Source: CAWGMT01 sp963823675 (GTDB lineage: Bacteria > Planctomycetota > Planctomycetia > Isosphaerales > Isosphaeraceae). From it: a stretch of DNA of 64,000 bases. Each line of letters starts with the position of its first letter. Within the stretch, counting starts at the first letter, position 1. The translations under genes and the position numbers were made by a program. Positions 29,526-38,867 of the stretch are shown here, piece after piece. The notes under the pieces were generated by a model that had not been told where the DNA came from, did not search any database, and was given only the letters and a program-made list of their open reading frames with translations. The stretch is taken from NCBI GenBank assembly GCA_963823675.1, contig CAWGMT010000021.1:248001-312000 (forward strand), in the 5' to 3' direction.

Positions 29526-29857
29526 AGTCCCAGCGCGGTCGCGGCGGCGGCCTGCGGCTGGCGATGCTCCCGTCGGAGATCAACATCGGCTGGCTGGTCC
29601 GTCAGACGGAGCCGCACTTCGACCTGGTCGAGTGCTTCGACCCGGCGACGAATACGTGCCCGATTGCCCCCGCGTGCGGCCTGAAGGGGCTCCTTTACCG
29701 TGCCCAGCACGCGTTCCTGCGCGTCCTCGACGAGTGCACCCTCGAGCAGATCCTCACACAGCGTGCCGACCTGGTTACGCTGCTGGACGAATCACTCGGG
29801 CGAGGCAGCGGGGCCGAACGTGCGTGCGCAGACCAATTGCCAATGCACTCCGTATGA
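29518..29857 (+). pseudogene. Rrf2-family (NsrR/IscR-like) regulator, N-terminal half missing
   Basis: From VESQRGRGGGLRLAM onward the sequence is a typical Rrf2 C-terminal half. It has the wing motif RGRGGGLRLA, then INIGWLVRQTEPHFDLVECF, the three-cysteine cluster CFDPATNTCPIAPACGLKG that binds an iron-sulfur cluster in NsrR-like proteins, and LDECTLEQIL. The first ~50 residues, which carry the helix-turn-helix, are absent, and the sequence upstream is the antisense of the CxxCH gene. A NO- or redox-sensing repressor is the likely ancestor. The two truncated genes meet head to head at about 29515-29530. Confidence 0.8.
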
Positions 29858-30083
29858 CCGTGCACCTATCGACGTCGGCGCGGTCCCCCTACCCGAGTCG
29901 AACTCGGCTGCCAACCCCTTGACGTACGGATCGGTTGGCGTGATGTTTCAAGTAGAGACAGCATGGCCGAAAGAGTCGGTTTGTGACCGATGAGCGTTGA
30001 TGTTGTCAACCGCCGGTCCGCCAGGGCTTTTGCGACGGACAGCGGCTGAATGCGATTTGTTAGGTCGTGAAGGAGAAAAGTCC

Positions 30084-30459
30084 ATGTATCTCACCTATCC
30101 ATTTCGTTCTGGTGTCATGGCGGTGCTCGCACTTCTCATGACTGGTCTGGTGGCGCGTGCGCAGCCCGGCAGCGATTCAGCCTCGTCGCGTGGCTTCCTG
30201 GGCGTCATGGTGGGCCCCGCCATGGGAGGGGGCGCGGCGTCGTGGTGCTGGACGTGACGCGTGACACGCCGGCGGCCCACTCCGGCCTCAAGAGGGGCGA
30301 CACGATCATCAAACTCGGCGACAAGCCAGTCGAAGGCGTCGAGCCATTCTTGCAGGCAATCGCCGCCAGTAAGCCGGGTGACGAGCTCAGGCTCGAGATT
30401 CATTGAAGCGACGCATCGAAGACCTGGAAAAACGGCTGCGGGCGCTCGAAAAGAAATAA
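30084..30459 (+). CDS. Secreted PDZ-domain protein with C-terminal coiled coil (frame breaks at 30228-30232 and near 30403)
   Basis: A small exported protein. The signal peptide (MAVLALLMTGLVARAQ region) is followed by GFLGVMVGPAM, then a PDZ domain after a frame break (VVVLDVTRDTPAAHSGLKRG, DTIIKLGDKPVEGVEPF). The first break is in a G5 run at 30228-30232; adding one G gives MGGGRGVVVLDV. After DELRLEI a second break leads to the heptad sequence LKRRIEDLEKRLRALEKK and the stop at 30457-30459. AAGGAG lies 8-12 bases before the ATG. The protein would bind peptide C-termini outside the cytoplasm; its partner is unknown. Confidence 0.65.
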
Positions 30460-30461
30460 GG

Positions 30462-31763
30462 TCACGGCAACGGAATATCCTTGAACTCGAATTCGAGCGG
30501 GATCGTGATCACCTTGCTGGGAGTTTCGTAAATGAGCTGATAGTCGGCCAGCTTGCCGGGCGCGTTCGACGAACAGGTATTCGAAGCCGAGCTTGCCGCC
30601 GTCGGAGCTGGTGTTATTGAAGCCGCCGTTGTGCTCGAACCGCGATCCGTCGGCGCGCTGAAGCCAGAGCCGGTTGTTGAATAGACCCTGCTGATAGCTC
30701 TCAAAAGCAGGTCCCTCGCCGGGATAGTTCAGGACGACATTGACCTTCCAGACTTGCTCGTCGATCTCCGTTCCCTGCAAGGTCACGCTCACGTCGCCCT
30801 GCTTGACGGTCACATCCTGCTGCGCGAGGCTGGGGAACTTGAAGACCTTGATACCAGCCGGGATCGTCACTTCGGCCTTGACTTTCAAGAGCGCGATCTT
30901 CTGGGCCGCGCGCTCGGGAGCGTCCAGATTGATATTGACCTGGGCCGCCGCGTTCTCGGGCCTGACCACGACCTGGTCGGATTCCTCCGCAACCTGGGGC
31001 TTGACCTCTTTCTTGCGGTCATCCAGCACTTTCAGCTCGTCGGCCTTGAGCTTCAAGAGCATCGGCCGCAGCCGCGGCTCCCATCCGACTTCGAGCTGCA
31101 AATTGGCGACCGTCGTGCCCGCCTCAAAATCTCGGGCCAGGCCGAATTGCTTGAGCTCGATCCGGAACGGACCGCTGTATTGAATCAACGGCTTCATTTT
31201 GGGATCGCGCGGAGTTTCGGGCTTGCCGTCGTACATCGCCGTGCCCTGGATGCCGATCGAGCCGTCGCCGGTGAAGAATGTTATTCCGACTTGTGCATCC
31301 TTGGCGACTCGATCGAGCGCCTCCAGGAATGGAACGTCGCGGATCTCCAGGTCGAGCGCTGGGTTTGTGACCTCGGCACCGAGCTGTTCGCGGACATCCG
31401 TGATGGCATTTCCCGACTGCTTCTGAAGCTGCTGGATCGCCTCGGAGAGACGAATCCCCTTGCCGGTAAGGGTGACCTTGGTCGCGCCGGTCTTGACCTC
31501 ATCCTGCGCTTGCGCAGCTCGGTGCGGATTTTCTCCAACCGTTGTTTCCGCTCGTCGCTCTTGACGGTGGCGAGGTCGGGTAAGAGCGGCAGGACCCGAG
31601 GGCCCAGCTTGATCAAGCTCGCCATGGCGGCGTCGCGGGCTTCGGCCTTGGGCGCGTCGAGACGATCGACGAGCTGGACGACCCGATCCCGCAGGGCGGC
31701 ATCCACCGCCGCGGTCTGGGCACGCGCGGCGGCAGCCGCGTCGAGCGCGGGCAATACGCGCAA
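30462..31763 (-). CDS. Secretin-STN-like exported protein of unknown function (frame breaks near 31509 and 30570)
   Basis: About 430 residues when the frames are joined. The N-terminal third is helical with HEAT-like character (VVQLVDRLDAPKAEARDAAM, GPRVLPLLPDLATV). After the first break comes an STN/secretin-like segment (LSEAIQQLQKQSGNAITD, LEIRDVPFLEALDRVAKDAQ), then beta-rich sequence to a conserved-looking end, KLADYQLIYETPSKVITIPL. One added G near 31509 restores LRKAQDEVK. The start is uncertain because all three frames look possible upstream of 31763, where a signal peptide would be expected. Such proteins are common in planctomycetes; the role is unknown. Confidence 0.65.
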
Positions 31764-31842
31764 AACAGCACTCCAATCCGAGGGTTAGCGAACCAGCGGC
31801 GCCCCATTTTTAGAGTCTCCGTGTTTCAACAGTCCGACCAAG

Positions 31843-32931
31843 TCAACCAACCAGCCATCGTCCATTTTCCATCACGGTTTGTCCATCGGCGGTGATCCGG
31901 CCCGCCGTGCGGGTATCGACGATCAGATCCCAGTGCAGCGCCGACCGATTGATGCCGCCGGTTTCGGGATAGCTCTGGCCCAGCGCAAGGTGCACGGTCC
32001 CGCCGATCTTTTCGTCATAGAGAATGCTGCCCGTGAAGCGATCGATTCCCGGGTTGAGGCCCAGGCCGAGCTCACCCAGCCGCCGGGCGCCGGGGTCGAG
32101 ATCGAGCATGGCCAGCAAGTAGTCTTCGCCTTGCTCGGCGCGGGCCGCGACCACCTTCCCCTCCCGGAACTGGAGCGAGATGCCCACCAGCTCGCGACCG
32201 TCGCGGCAGACGGGAAACCCAGAGCGGAGCGTTCCCGTGGCCGAGTCTTCGACCGGGCCGGTGAAGATCTCGCCCGAGGGCATGTTCCGCCGGCCGTCCG
32301 AGTTGATCCAGGTGCGTCCCGCCACCGAGAGCGTCAGATCGGTCCCGCCGGCCTCGATGCGAATCGTCCTGGCCCGCGACATGAAATCAACCAGCCCGGC
32401 CTGGCGCCGGCCCAGCTCTTTCCATTCGGCGACCGGGTCGGGCCGATCGAGGAAAAGCGCCGCCGTGACGAACTGTTCGTAATCTTCCGGGCTCATCCGG
32501 GCATCGCAGGCGTAAGCCGGCGTGGGGAACTGGGTCAAGACCCAGCGATGCTTGCGGGCGGCGGTGCGCAGCGGATCGCGTGCCCGTTCGTAGATGGCCT
32601 GCCGCCTGGGATCGACACGGCTCATCGAATGGGTGTCGGCCTCGGCCGAGATCCGGATGCGCGCGGCGGTCGCCTCGGCCTCGAAGAGCGCGGGCGGCGC
32701 GACAAACGCCAGTTGGGCGTCGCTGGCGTGCTCGAGGAAAAACTCGTGCAAGCCTGGCAGCTCGAGCCGCAAAAGCGGCGAAGCGCCTCGGAGAACTAGC
32801 GCCTTGAAGCAAGCCTCGACCAGGGGCCGCGCCGCCAGCTCCGAGCTGATCGCGATCACCTCGCCCGGCTCGGCCTGAAGGCAGTAATCGACCAGAAGAT
32901 CCGCCCAGCGCGCGACCACCACGTCTTGCAA
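31843..32931 (-). CDS. Aminopeptidase, peptidase family M29-like
   Basis: Metal-dependent aminopeptidase of the AmpS/AmpT type, 362 residues. Family features are the N-terminal domain opening with WADLLVDYCLQAEPGEVIAI, GGTDLTLSVAGRTWINSDGR, the metal-binding glutamate segment NMPSGEIFTGPVEDS, GLGLNPGIDRFTGSILYDEK and HLALGQSYPETGG, and HWDLIVDTRTAG near the C-terminus. It is cytoplasmic by absence of a signal. The start codon is TTG at 32931, supported by AAGGAG 8 bases upstream. It lies 78 bases downstream of the dGTPase on the same strand. Confidence 0.9.
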   Translation of the reverse strand: MQDVVVARWADLLVDYCLQAEPGEVIAISSELAARPLVEACFKALVLRGASPLLRLELPGLHEFFLEHASDAQLAFVAPPALFEAEATAARIRISAEADTHSMSRVDPRRQAIYERARDPLRTAARKHRWVLTQFPTPAYACDARMSPEDYEQFVTAALFLDRPDPVAEWKELGRRQAGLVDFMSRARTIRIEAGGTDLTLSVAGRTWINSDGRRNMPSGEIFTGPVEDSATGTLRSGFPVCRDGRELVGISLQFREGKVVAARAEQGEDYLLAMLDLDPGARRLGELGLGLNPGIDRFTGSILYDEKIGGTVHLALGQSYPETGGINRSALHWDLIVDTRTAGRITADGQTVMENGRWLVG

Positions 32932-33009
32932 GCGTCGGCTCCTTGGCCCCGACAGACAACTGTCATAGTCAACCAGCTCAGCTTATCGGATCGCGGGCGT
33001 GCCTGCAAC

Positions 33010-34388
33010 TCATCTGACCAGCGGGTCGAGCACCGAGGTGAGCGATACGCCCGTGAATCGTTGGTAGACCAGCAGGGCCTGCTTGTCGGTCATCGACGCG
33101 ATCGTGTCGGCGACGAGCCTGGTCCGGTCGCGGGCCAGGATTTCGCCCGAGACCTGGCGATCCTCGAACAGCTTGCGGGCGCGATCGCGATAGAGCGCCG
33201 GAAACAGCGGCCAGCGCTGGTGGCTGGCGGCCTCGTGAAACTCCTGAAACAAGGTCCGGATGGCTCGCCGCTGGCCCAGCCGATGGGCGGCCAGCGCGGG
33301 GTTTTCGATGACATAGAGCCACAGGAGCTGCTTGAGCAAGAACACCTCGATCGCGACGTCCTCGGGGTACCAGACCGCCTCGCCCGAGTCGGGCGGCTCG
33401 ATCAATCGGGTGGCGCTTACGAACCGATGGATGTTCGACGACACGAAATCATAGAGCAACTGTTGCTGTTCCGGGGTACCCGAATAGGGCTCGCGGACCC
33501 TGATCCGGTTGAAGAGGCCGGTGAAGATGAGCTGAAAGTCGCGATCGACCTTGATCCCCGCGCTCGAAGCGCGCGCTCGGCGCTTTCCCAGAATCGATCG
33601 CGCTCGAGCACGGTGCCGGCCAGCCGGTCCAGGGGGATGAGTCCGGCCCTGTAGAAATCCTCGGTGTCGTGCACAGAGTATGCGATGTCGTCAGCCCAGT
33701 CCATGATCTGGGCTTCGAGTGAGCGCACGCGGTCGGGCCGGTCTCCGACCCTCCTGGTCCCTTCGCGGGCGAATGCGAATGCGGCCCCGTCGCAGCCATA
33801 GGCCCCGTATTTCTTGGGGGTGCCGAGACCTGGTTCCCAGTACCAGGGATATTTCAAGAGGGCGTTTAAAGTCGCGCGGGTCAGGTCCAGGCCGTGAATC
33901 GACTCGGGCCTGCGCACCGCCAGCTCGGTGACGACCCGGAACGACTGGGCGTTGCCTTCGTAGCCCTCGCCGCAGCTCTCCTCGGCTACGTGACCGGCGA
34001 GTCCGGGGTTGGAGGCCAGTTCCGCGACGATCAAACCGTCGAGCTCTTCCTCAGCGGCGTGGCCGAAAGGAGGGTGCCCCAGGTCGTGTCCCAGCGCGGC
34101 GGCCTCGGCTACCTCGGGATCGAGGCCGCCCCATGCCGCGGCGACGTCGGCATATCGTGCCCCCAGGTTTTCGGCCATCCGGCGCGCAATCTGGGCTACC
34201 TTGATCGAGTGGGTAAGGCGGTTGTGGAAGATCTCGCCTTCGCCGGGGCTGACAACCTGCGTCACGCCGGCCAGACGGCGGAACGACATCGAGTAAAGGA
34301 TTCGATCGCGGTCGATCTGGAATGGGCCGCGATGATCGTCGCTGCCGGACGCGCTGCCACTCTGCCTTTCCGTGCGAAGATCGGCCAT
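33010..34388 (-). CDS. dgt: dGTP triphosphohydrolase, HD family (one frame break at 33556-33559)
   Basis: Hydrolyses dNTPs, typically dGTP, to nucleoside and triphosphate. The N-terminal frame carries ILYSMSFRRLAGVTQVVSP, HNRLTHSIKVAQIARRMAEN, the HD pair ALGHDLGHPPFGHAAEEEL, and DWADDIAYSVHDTEDFYRAG. The C-terminal frame carries LYDFVSSNIHRFVSATRLIE and LLWLYVIENPALAAHRLGQ. The break is in a C4 run at 33556-33559 (G4 on the coding strand); a fifth base gives RGIKVDRDFQLIFTGLFNRI and one protein of about 460 residues. A 104-residue gene precedes it by 24 bases. Confidence 0.9.
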
Positions 34389-34412
34389 ACGCCATGCGGC
34401 TTCCGTGCTGGG

Positions 34413-34727
34413 TTACTGATCGACTTGTTTGGTCACGAGCCTCACTTCGCTGCCGAAAGAATACTCGGCGACACCGGTCCGCACCAGCTCCGAAACGGCG
34501 TCGCGGACATCGAACGTGTCGAGGCTCTCGATCCGTTCGCCACGGTCCCGCTGCTCGGAATTGAGGAAAAACTCGATCGCGGCCAGGTCCTGGGGGCTTT
34601 CGTGCATCTGGAGGATTTTGTGGATGCGTTCGCAGAGCGCACCAATCCGCGCGCGCCTGCGCTCCGCTTGCTCGGCGATGCTCGTGTTGGCCTTCCCTCG
34701 GCTGGCGTTGCCCTTTTTTACATCCAT
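34413..34727 (-). CDS. Small helical protein upstream of dGTPase
   Basis: A 104-residue basic protein with no family that I recognise. It has a Lys/Arg/Ala-rich start (MDVKKGNASRGKANTS), a helical core (RRRARIGALCERIHKILQMH) and a C-terminal unit (DTFDVRDAVSELVRTGVAEY) that could be a small winged-helix-like element. The ATG at 34727 has GGAGGAG 8 bases upstream, so the start is well supported. It is followed after 24 bases by the dGTPase gene and probably shares its transcript. Confidence 0.6.
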   Translation of the reverse strand: MDVKKGNASRGKANTSIAEQAERRRARIGALCERIHKILQMHESPQDLAAIEFFLNSEQRDRGERIESLDTFDVRDAVSELVRTGVAEYSFGSEVRLVTKQVDQ

Positions 34728-35044
34728 GCCGAAGCTCCTCCGCGGCTTGCGCGATCGGTGCATGCATGCCGAAAACCGCCGGTCGCCACTGTTACTCGAC
34801 AACTGTATCGGGGGCGAGGGGCGTTCGTAAAGAGGCTGGCGGGACGATTTGGCACGAGGGGTTTTCGTGAGACGGATTCAGCGTGCGGCCTGCGGCCGCA
34901 ACCAACGCCCGATTCGAGACTTCGGATTCCAGATTCCAGCAGGAAGTCCCGGGGGTTGGACTTGTCTCCGCAGTCTGATCGCTTAGAATTGGCGAGGTCC
35001 GATCGATTCGACAGGCGACCGATCGGCTGCCGCGGGAAGCCAAT

Positions 35045-35503
35045 ATGCCAATCATCCGCCACAGGCTGCGTTTCGCATCGATCGCTCTGGCGGCGATCAT
35101 CGGTGGGTTGCTGTTCGTGGCGGACAAAGCATCGGCGTCATGCACGGAAATGCCGGCTGCCGGCGCCTGCCGTGCGGGCTGCGGCTGTTGCACGGCCCCG
35201 GAATCGAATACGCGCGCGGCGAAGCCCGCCGCGCCCGTCATCGATCGCGTATTGTGCCTCGACAAGCAAGTATCTCGGATCGCGCCCGCGCGCGGATGCG
35301 CCTGTTGCTCACGCTCGCCCTCGGCCCCGGAACCGAAGGGGAATCGGGCCGCACAAAATCGCCGGGATCTCCGTCGCCCTGAAGCGGCCGAACGGTTCGT
35401 CCTCGAAACTTCGTCCCGGCCGCTGGCGCCACCAAGCGCGGCCAGCGCCGCCCTGCCCCACCAAGCGCGTCTCCACCTGCAAATCTCGCGACTCCTGATC
35501 TGA
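35045..35503 (+). CDS. Secreted cysteine-rich protein 1
   Basis: A 152-residue exported protein without a known family. The signal peptide (FASIALAAIIGGLLFVADKA, cleavage after ASA) is followed by clustered cysteines: SCTEMPAAGACRAGCGCCTA, a lone VLCLD, and GCACCSRS. The C-terminal half is Arg/Ala/Pro-rich and may be disordered. The CxCC and CACC patterns suggest metal or thiol chemistry at the cell surface. A second protein of the same kind starts 445 bases downstream. The C-terminal half has a composition that could also arise from reading through non-coding DNA, so the true end is less sure. Confidence 0.6.
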   Translation: MPIIRHRLRFASIALAAIIGGLLFVADKASASCTEMPAAGACRAGCGCCTAPESNTRAAKPAAPVIDRVLCLDKQVSRIAPARGCACCSRSPSAPEPKGNRAAQNRRDLRRPEAAERFVLETSSRPLAPPSAASAALPHQARLHLQISRLLI

Positions 35504-35672
35504 AATCGTCCCCACGTCGAGGTTTTCGGTCCGTCCGCGCTGGGCGCTCGTAGTCGCTCAATCGCGGGCGAAAGCAACTGCGCGAGAACAACTTGCCGAA
35601 AAAGGACGCTCAAGCAAGGAAATCGGGCGGCCGGCTTTTGCCCCACGGCGGAACCTGGCGGTGAAACTCGTT

Positions 35673-35689
35673 CCCACGCAGAGCGTGGG
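35673..35689. repeat. CCCACGC/GCGTGGG dispersed hairpin
   Basis: A perfect 7-bp inverted repeat with a 3-base loop (AGA) in the gap between the two cysteine-rich genes (35504-35948). It is framed by CTCGTT and ACCGAG, which extends the symmetry. Hairpins of this exact type (CCCACGC-x3-GCGTGGG) are widely scattered in planctomycete and other genomes. The rest of the gap shows no gene. Confidence 0.6.
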
Positions 35690-35948
35690 ACCGAGTCAGC
35701 CGATTTCCCTGCTGTAGTATCCGGAAAAGCCGTCTTTCGCTCTGCGATAGGCGACACTCAATTCCGCGCGGCACCTGACTGACGGACCGTTGCCCATCGA
35801 TCTCTCTGACGCCCTCGTGCCGGGGACGACGATGACGGTCCGTGCCCACGGGCCGTCCTCCCCGTCCCTGTCGTCTCAGGGAACGGGACTGTGCCTTCCG
35901 TAATTGTGCGGATGGCCAGCTTTCCGATTATCTGTAAGGAGTCTGATC

Positions 35949-36218
35949 ATGAATCGTCGTCACTTGATGGGTATCTTTGGAGCAATGGCCCTGGCTGCCC
36001 TGTTCAGCCTCGGTGCCGCTGCGGAGAAAACCAAGCCTGGGCAGGTCGCGTGCGGCTGCTGCGGCAACGCCTGCGTCTGCCCGGCCTGTATCTGCGATGG
36101 TGCCGGCAAGGTGGGTGCGATGAAGGCTGCCGAGGATTGCGCCTGTTGCGGCGGTGCCGCTTGCTGTGCGTCGTCGTCGGTCGGGATCGCCACGCCCAGC
36201 GTGCCGATGGCAAGCTGA
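35949..36218 (+). CDS. Secreted cysteine-rich protein 2, metal-binding candidate
   Basis: An 89-residue exported protein. The signal peptide (MNRRHLMGIFGAMALAALFS, cleavage near GAAA) is followed by a mature part of about 65 residues with 14 cysteines in two clusters: VACGCCGNACVCPACICDG and CACCGGAACCAS. The density and CxCC/CxxC spacing recall metallothionein-like metal sequestration, but there are no known family marks. AAGGAG 8 bases upstream fixes the ATG at 35949. A strong hairpin follows the stop. It shares layout but little sequence with the protein at 35045-35503. Confidence 0.8.
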   Translation: MNRRHLMGIFGAMALAALFSLGAAAEKTKPGQVACGCCGNACVCPACICDGAGKVGAMKAAEDCACCGGAACCASSSVGIATPSVPMAS

Positions 36219-36228
36219 TTTTTGGGCG

Positions 36229-36259
36229 AGCCGGTCCCCGCTGGAAACGGGGGCCGGCT
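36229..36259 (+). terminator. Strong hairpin after the cysteine-rich gene, probable terminator
   Basis: A 12-bp stem (AGCCGGTCCCCG paired with CGGGGGCCGGCT, one G-T pair) with a 7-base loop begins 11 bases after the stop at 36218. No clear T-run follows on the plus strand, so termination is plausible but not certain. Confidence 0.5.
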
Positions 36260-36383
36260 TGGCCACAACGCGAACGTCACGCACTTCGGAGCGCGCTGCC
36301 GTGAGCGGCTCGATACCCTGGTATTCGTGACGCGGCATCGGCGAGCGCCCCGTTCTTCTCGGCCCCCTTGATCAACCGGGGGA

Positions 36384-38657
36384 TCACAGAGACGGTCGTG
36401 GCTCTGGATCTGTCCCGGTCGCAATGGGGCGAGAGACTCCCTCCACTGATGTCAGCGCCGCGAAGAGGTCGGCCAGCTCATGTTCGTAGTTCTTCCAGCG
36501 GCCGACCGAGCTGCGGTATAGCGGCTGGCGGACCTGGTTGCTGCTCGAGCTGCGGACGGTGCGGCTGGTGCGGTGGAACTCGAGACAATCCGGGTGCCAG
36601 TCGAGGCCGGCGGCCGCCAGGACGCGGCGGCTGACGCCCTCGAGATCATCGACGAGTTCTTCGTAAACGACCTCGTGGATCTCGGCGGGCAGGGTCGCGC
36701 GCCAGTGCTCCATGATCCGGTGATGTGCCTGGAACCGAGTGGCGATGTGAACGGGATCATGGGCCCAGAGGACGCTGCGGAAATCGGCCATCCAGCATGA
36801 GAGCGCGATATCCCGCAGGTCGCGCCGGCAATGGATGATCGTCGCGCGGGGAAACAGTGCGGTCAAGAGACCGAGGTGATAGGTGTTGTCGGGCATCTTG
36901 TCGACGATCCGCTCGGCGGATTGACGTTCGCCCGCCAGCCCCCGGACACGTTCGAGGTAGGCTTGGGCCAGGCTGTGAGTCGTGAGCGGCTGGAGATGGG
37001 CCACGCAGCCGGCTGGCGGTGCGTCCACACCGAGCATGGTCGGAAGCAGCTCGTAGGTGCGGCGGGCCAGCGGCAGCTCGCCGGCGCCGAAGACCTGGGG
37101 ATGGCTCGCGAGCACTTGCTCCAGAAGGGTCGTGCCGGAGCGCGGCAGGCCGACGATGAAGACCAACTGGCGGGTTGGAAGCCCTGCGCCGGCGATTCGG
37201 TCAAAGAGCTCGCGCCCGAAAGCACCGATCAGGCTGTCAATGAATCGATGATGCCGGTCCGGGTCGAAATGGCGAAAGCGGGGCGCCACGGCAAGTTTCA
37301 AGGCATTGGCTTGGCGCGAATGGGCTGCTGCTGCGGCGTATTCTCCGCGGCCATCGCAGACGCGAGCGAGTGCGAAGAGGAGGCTCGCCTGGTGATTCTG
37401 GCTTGTCCGGGGATCGTCCACCAGTTCCCGGGCCCGTTGCAGGTCGGCGTCGGGTAGTTTGGCTCCCAGCAAGCTCGCCAGCCGCGCGTGAGCCGGGGCG
37501 TGATCGGCCGCTAGCTCGATCGACTTGCGAAAGGCGGCTTCCGCCAGGTCGGGCTCGCCTCGGTCCTGGTGGTACAAACCCAGATCGAGCTGGACGTCGG
37601 GCGAGTCGGGAGCCAGGGCCTGTGCGGCCACATAGTGGGGCTCTGCCTCGACGACGCGACTCTCCTCCATCAGCACCCATGCCAGCGCGAGGTGAGCGTG
37701 CGCGGGGTCGGCCGGCCCTAGCTCCAGGACTCGTCGCCAGCAGACGATCGCCTCGGGCGACCGTTCCAGCCGCTGGTAGAACGCCGCCAGGATTTCCCAG
37801 TAGGCGGGCTGGTCCGGCTCCAGCTCCACCGCTCGTTTCAGGAGTTGAAGAGCGTCCTCGTCACGGTCTTCTGCGACGTACAATAACCCCAGGTGCAGGT
37901 GGGCAATACTCAGTCCCGGGCTCAAGCGGATAGCGTCGAGATACGCGGCCTCGGCCTGATCAAGCCGCCGCAGGGCCCGCAGAGCTTCGCCCAGGCTGTC
38001 GCGCAACGCCGCCAGGTCGGGCCTCTGGCGAATGGCCGCTTCAAATTGCGGCAGTGCCTCTTCGGGCCGGCCGAGATCCATGAGCACCTGCCCCAGCCTG
38101 GTGCACCAGGTATCAACAGCGGGCTCCAGCTCGACGGCCCGGCGGAAGTGGGCCGCGGCTTCGTCGAGCCGTCCCAGGCACCCCAGCGCCTCGGCCGCCT
38201 GGCCATGAATCGCGGCCGCGTCGGGTTGCTCGTCCAGATAGCGCCTTAGCTCCGCGACCGCCTCCTCGTTTTGCCCGAGTGCCCTTAGCGCCAGCCCCAG
38301 AATGCATCGGGCCGCAAGATTGTCCGGCAGAAGCTCGAGCGCCGCCCGCGCACTCGCCGCCGCCAGTTGGTGCTCGCCGAGCGCCAAGCGCTCCCGAGCA
38401 CGCATCGTGAGCGTCGCGGGGTCGTTCGATCCGGCTTCCGCGGTGACAGTGGGCGATTCCGGCTCCAACAGGTCGGGGCCCTCCGGCAGCGAGCACGACA
38501 CGTCGGGTAGGAACGAGACACTCACCATCGCGGATGTGCGCAACGCGCCCCGGCTAGCCTTCTTGCGAGCCCGACGGCCGGCCGCGACGCTTCCCTGAGC
38601 TTTCCGCGTGGTGCGCGCGCGGATCAGACCCTTTGAAATCGGTCGAGCGCCCTCCAT
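36384..38657 (-). CDS. TPR-repeat sulfotransferase
   Basis: A 757-residue protein. A basic N-terminus of about 75 residues is followed by eight to ten tetratricopeptide repeats (about 85-430, for example ALGCLGRLDEAAAHFRRAVE and ALRRLDQAEAAYLDAIRLSP). A C-terminal PAPS-dependent sulfotransferase domain follows. The 5'-phosphosulfate loop is FIVGLPRSGTTLLEQVLASH (Gly-Leu-Pro at about 503), and the 3'-phosphate segment is IIHCRRDLRDIALSCWMADF (about 610-625). This TPR plus Sulfotransfer_1 layout is widespread in planctomycetes and resembles tyrosylprotein- or glycan-type sulfotransferases. The acceptor is unknown. AGGAAAGG precedes the ATG at 38657. Confidence 0.9.
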   Translation of the reverse strand: MEGARPISKGLIRARTTRKAQGSVAAGRRARKKASRGALRTSAMVSVSFLPDVSCSLPEGPDLLEPESPTVTAEAGSNDPATLTMRARERLALGEHQLAAASARAALELLPDNLAARCILGLALRALGQNEEAVAELRRYLDEQPDAAAIHGQAAEALGCLGRLDEAAAHFRRAVELEPAVDTWCTRLGQVLMDLGRPEEALPQFEAAIRQRPDLAALRDSLGEALRALRRLDQAEAAYLDAIRLSPGLSIAHLHLGLLYVAEDRDEDALQLLKRAVELEPDQPAYWEILAAFYQRLERSPEAIVCWRRVLELGPADPAHAHLALAWVLMEESRVVEAEPHYVAAQALAPDSPDVQLDLGLYHQDRGEPDLAEAAFRKSIELAADHAPAHARLASLLGAKLPDADLQRARELVDDPRTSQNHQASLLFALARVCDGRGEYAAAAAHSRQANALKLAVAPRFRHFDPDRHHRFIDSLIGAFGRELFDRIAGAGLPTRQLVFIVGLPRSGTTLLEQVLASHPQVFGAGELPLARRTYELLPTMLGVDAPPAGCVAHLQPLTTHSLAQAYLERVRGLAGERQSAERIVDKMPDNTYHLGLLTALFPRATIIHCRRDLRDIALSCWMADFRSVLWAHDPVHIATRFQAHHRIMEHWRATLPAEIHEVVYEELVDDLEGVSRRVLAAAGLDWHPDCLEFHRTSRTVRSSSSNQVRQPLYRSSVGRWKNYEHELADLFAALTSVEGVSRPIATGTDPEPRPSL

Positions 38658-38867
38658 GGCCGTTTACCTTTCCTGAAATCGTGAACCGGGCACGAGTTGC
38701 CCTGCCGGCGGTTCGCGCCTGAAGAAATGAGCGGCGAGTTTAATCGGTAGCGACAATTGCGCGAATACCAACTTGGCCAAGCGCTGGGGCATGAGTCTGG
38801 CTCATCCCCGGCGTGTCCTGGTATGGTGTTGCGTTGGCCAGTACATCAACCACAGGAGGCACTGACC

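Noticed and set aside
29881..29925. Sequence resembling a tRNA T-arm (CCGAGTCGAACTCGG on the plus strand)
   Set aside because: The stem-loop does not fit a proper 5-bp T-stem with a 7-base loop, and no acceptor, D-arm or anticodon arm lies at the right distance.
33894..35498. A 534-codon plus-strand open frame
   Set aside because: It runs antisense through the dGTPase and the small gene upstream of it, both of which have clear homology or start signals; the composition is that of antisense sequence.
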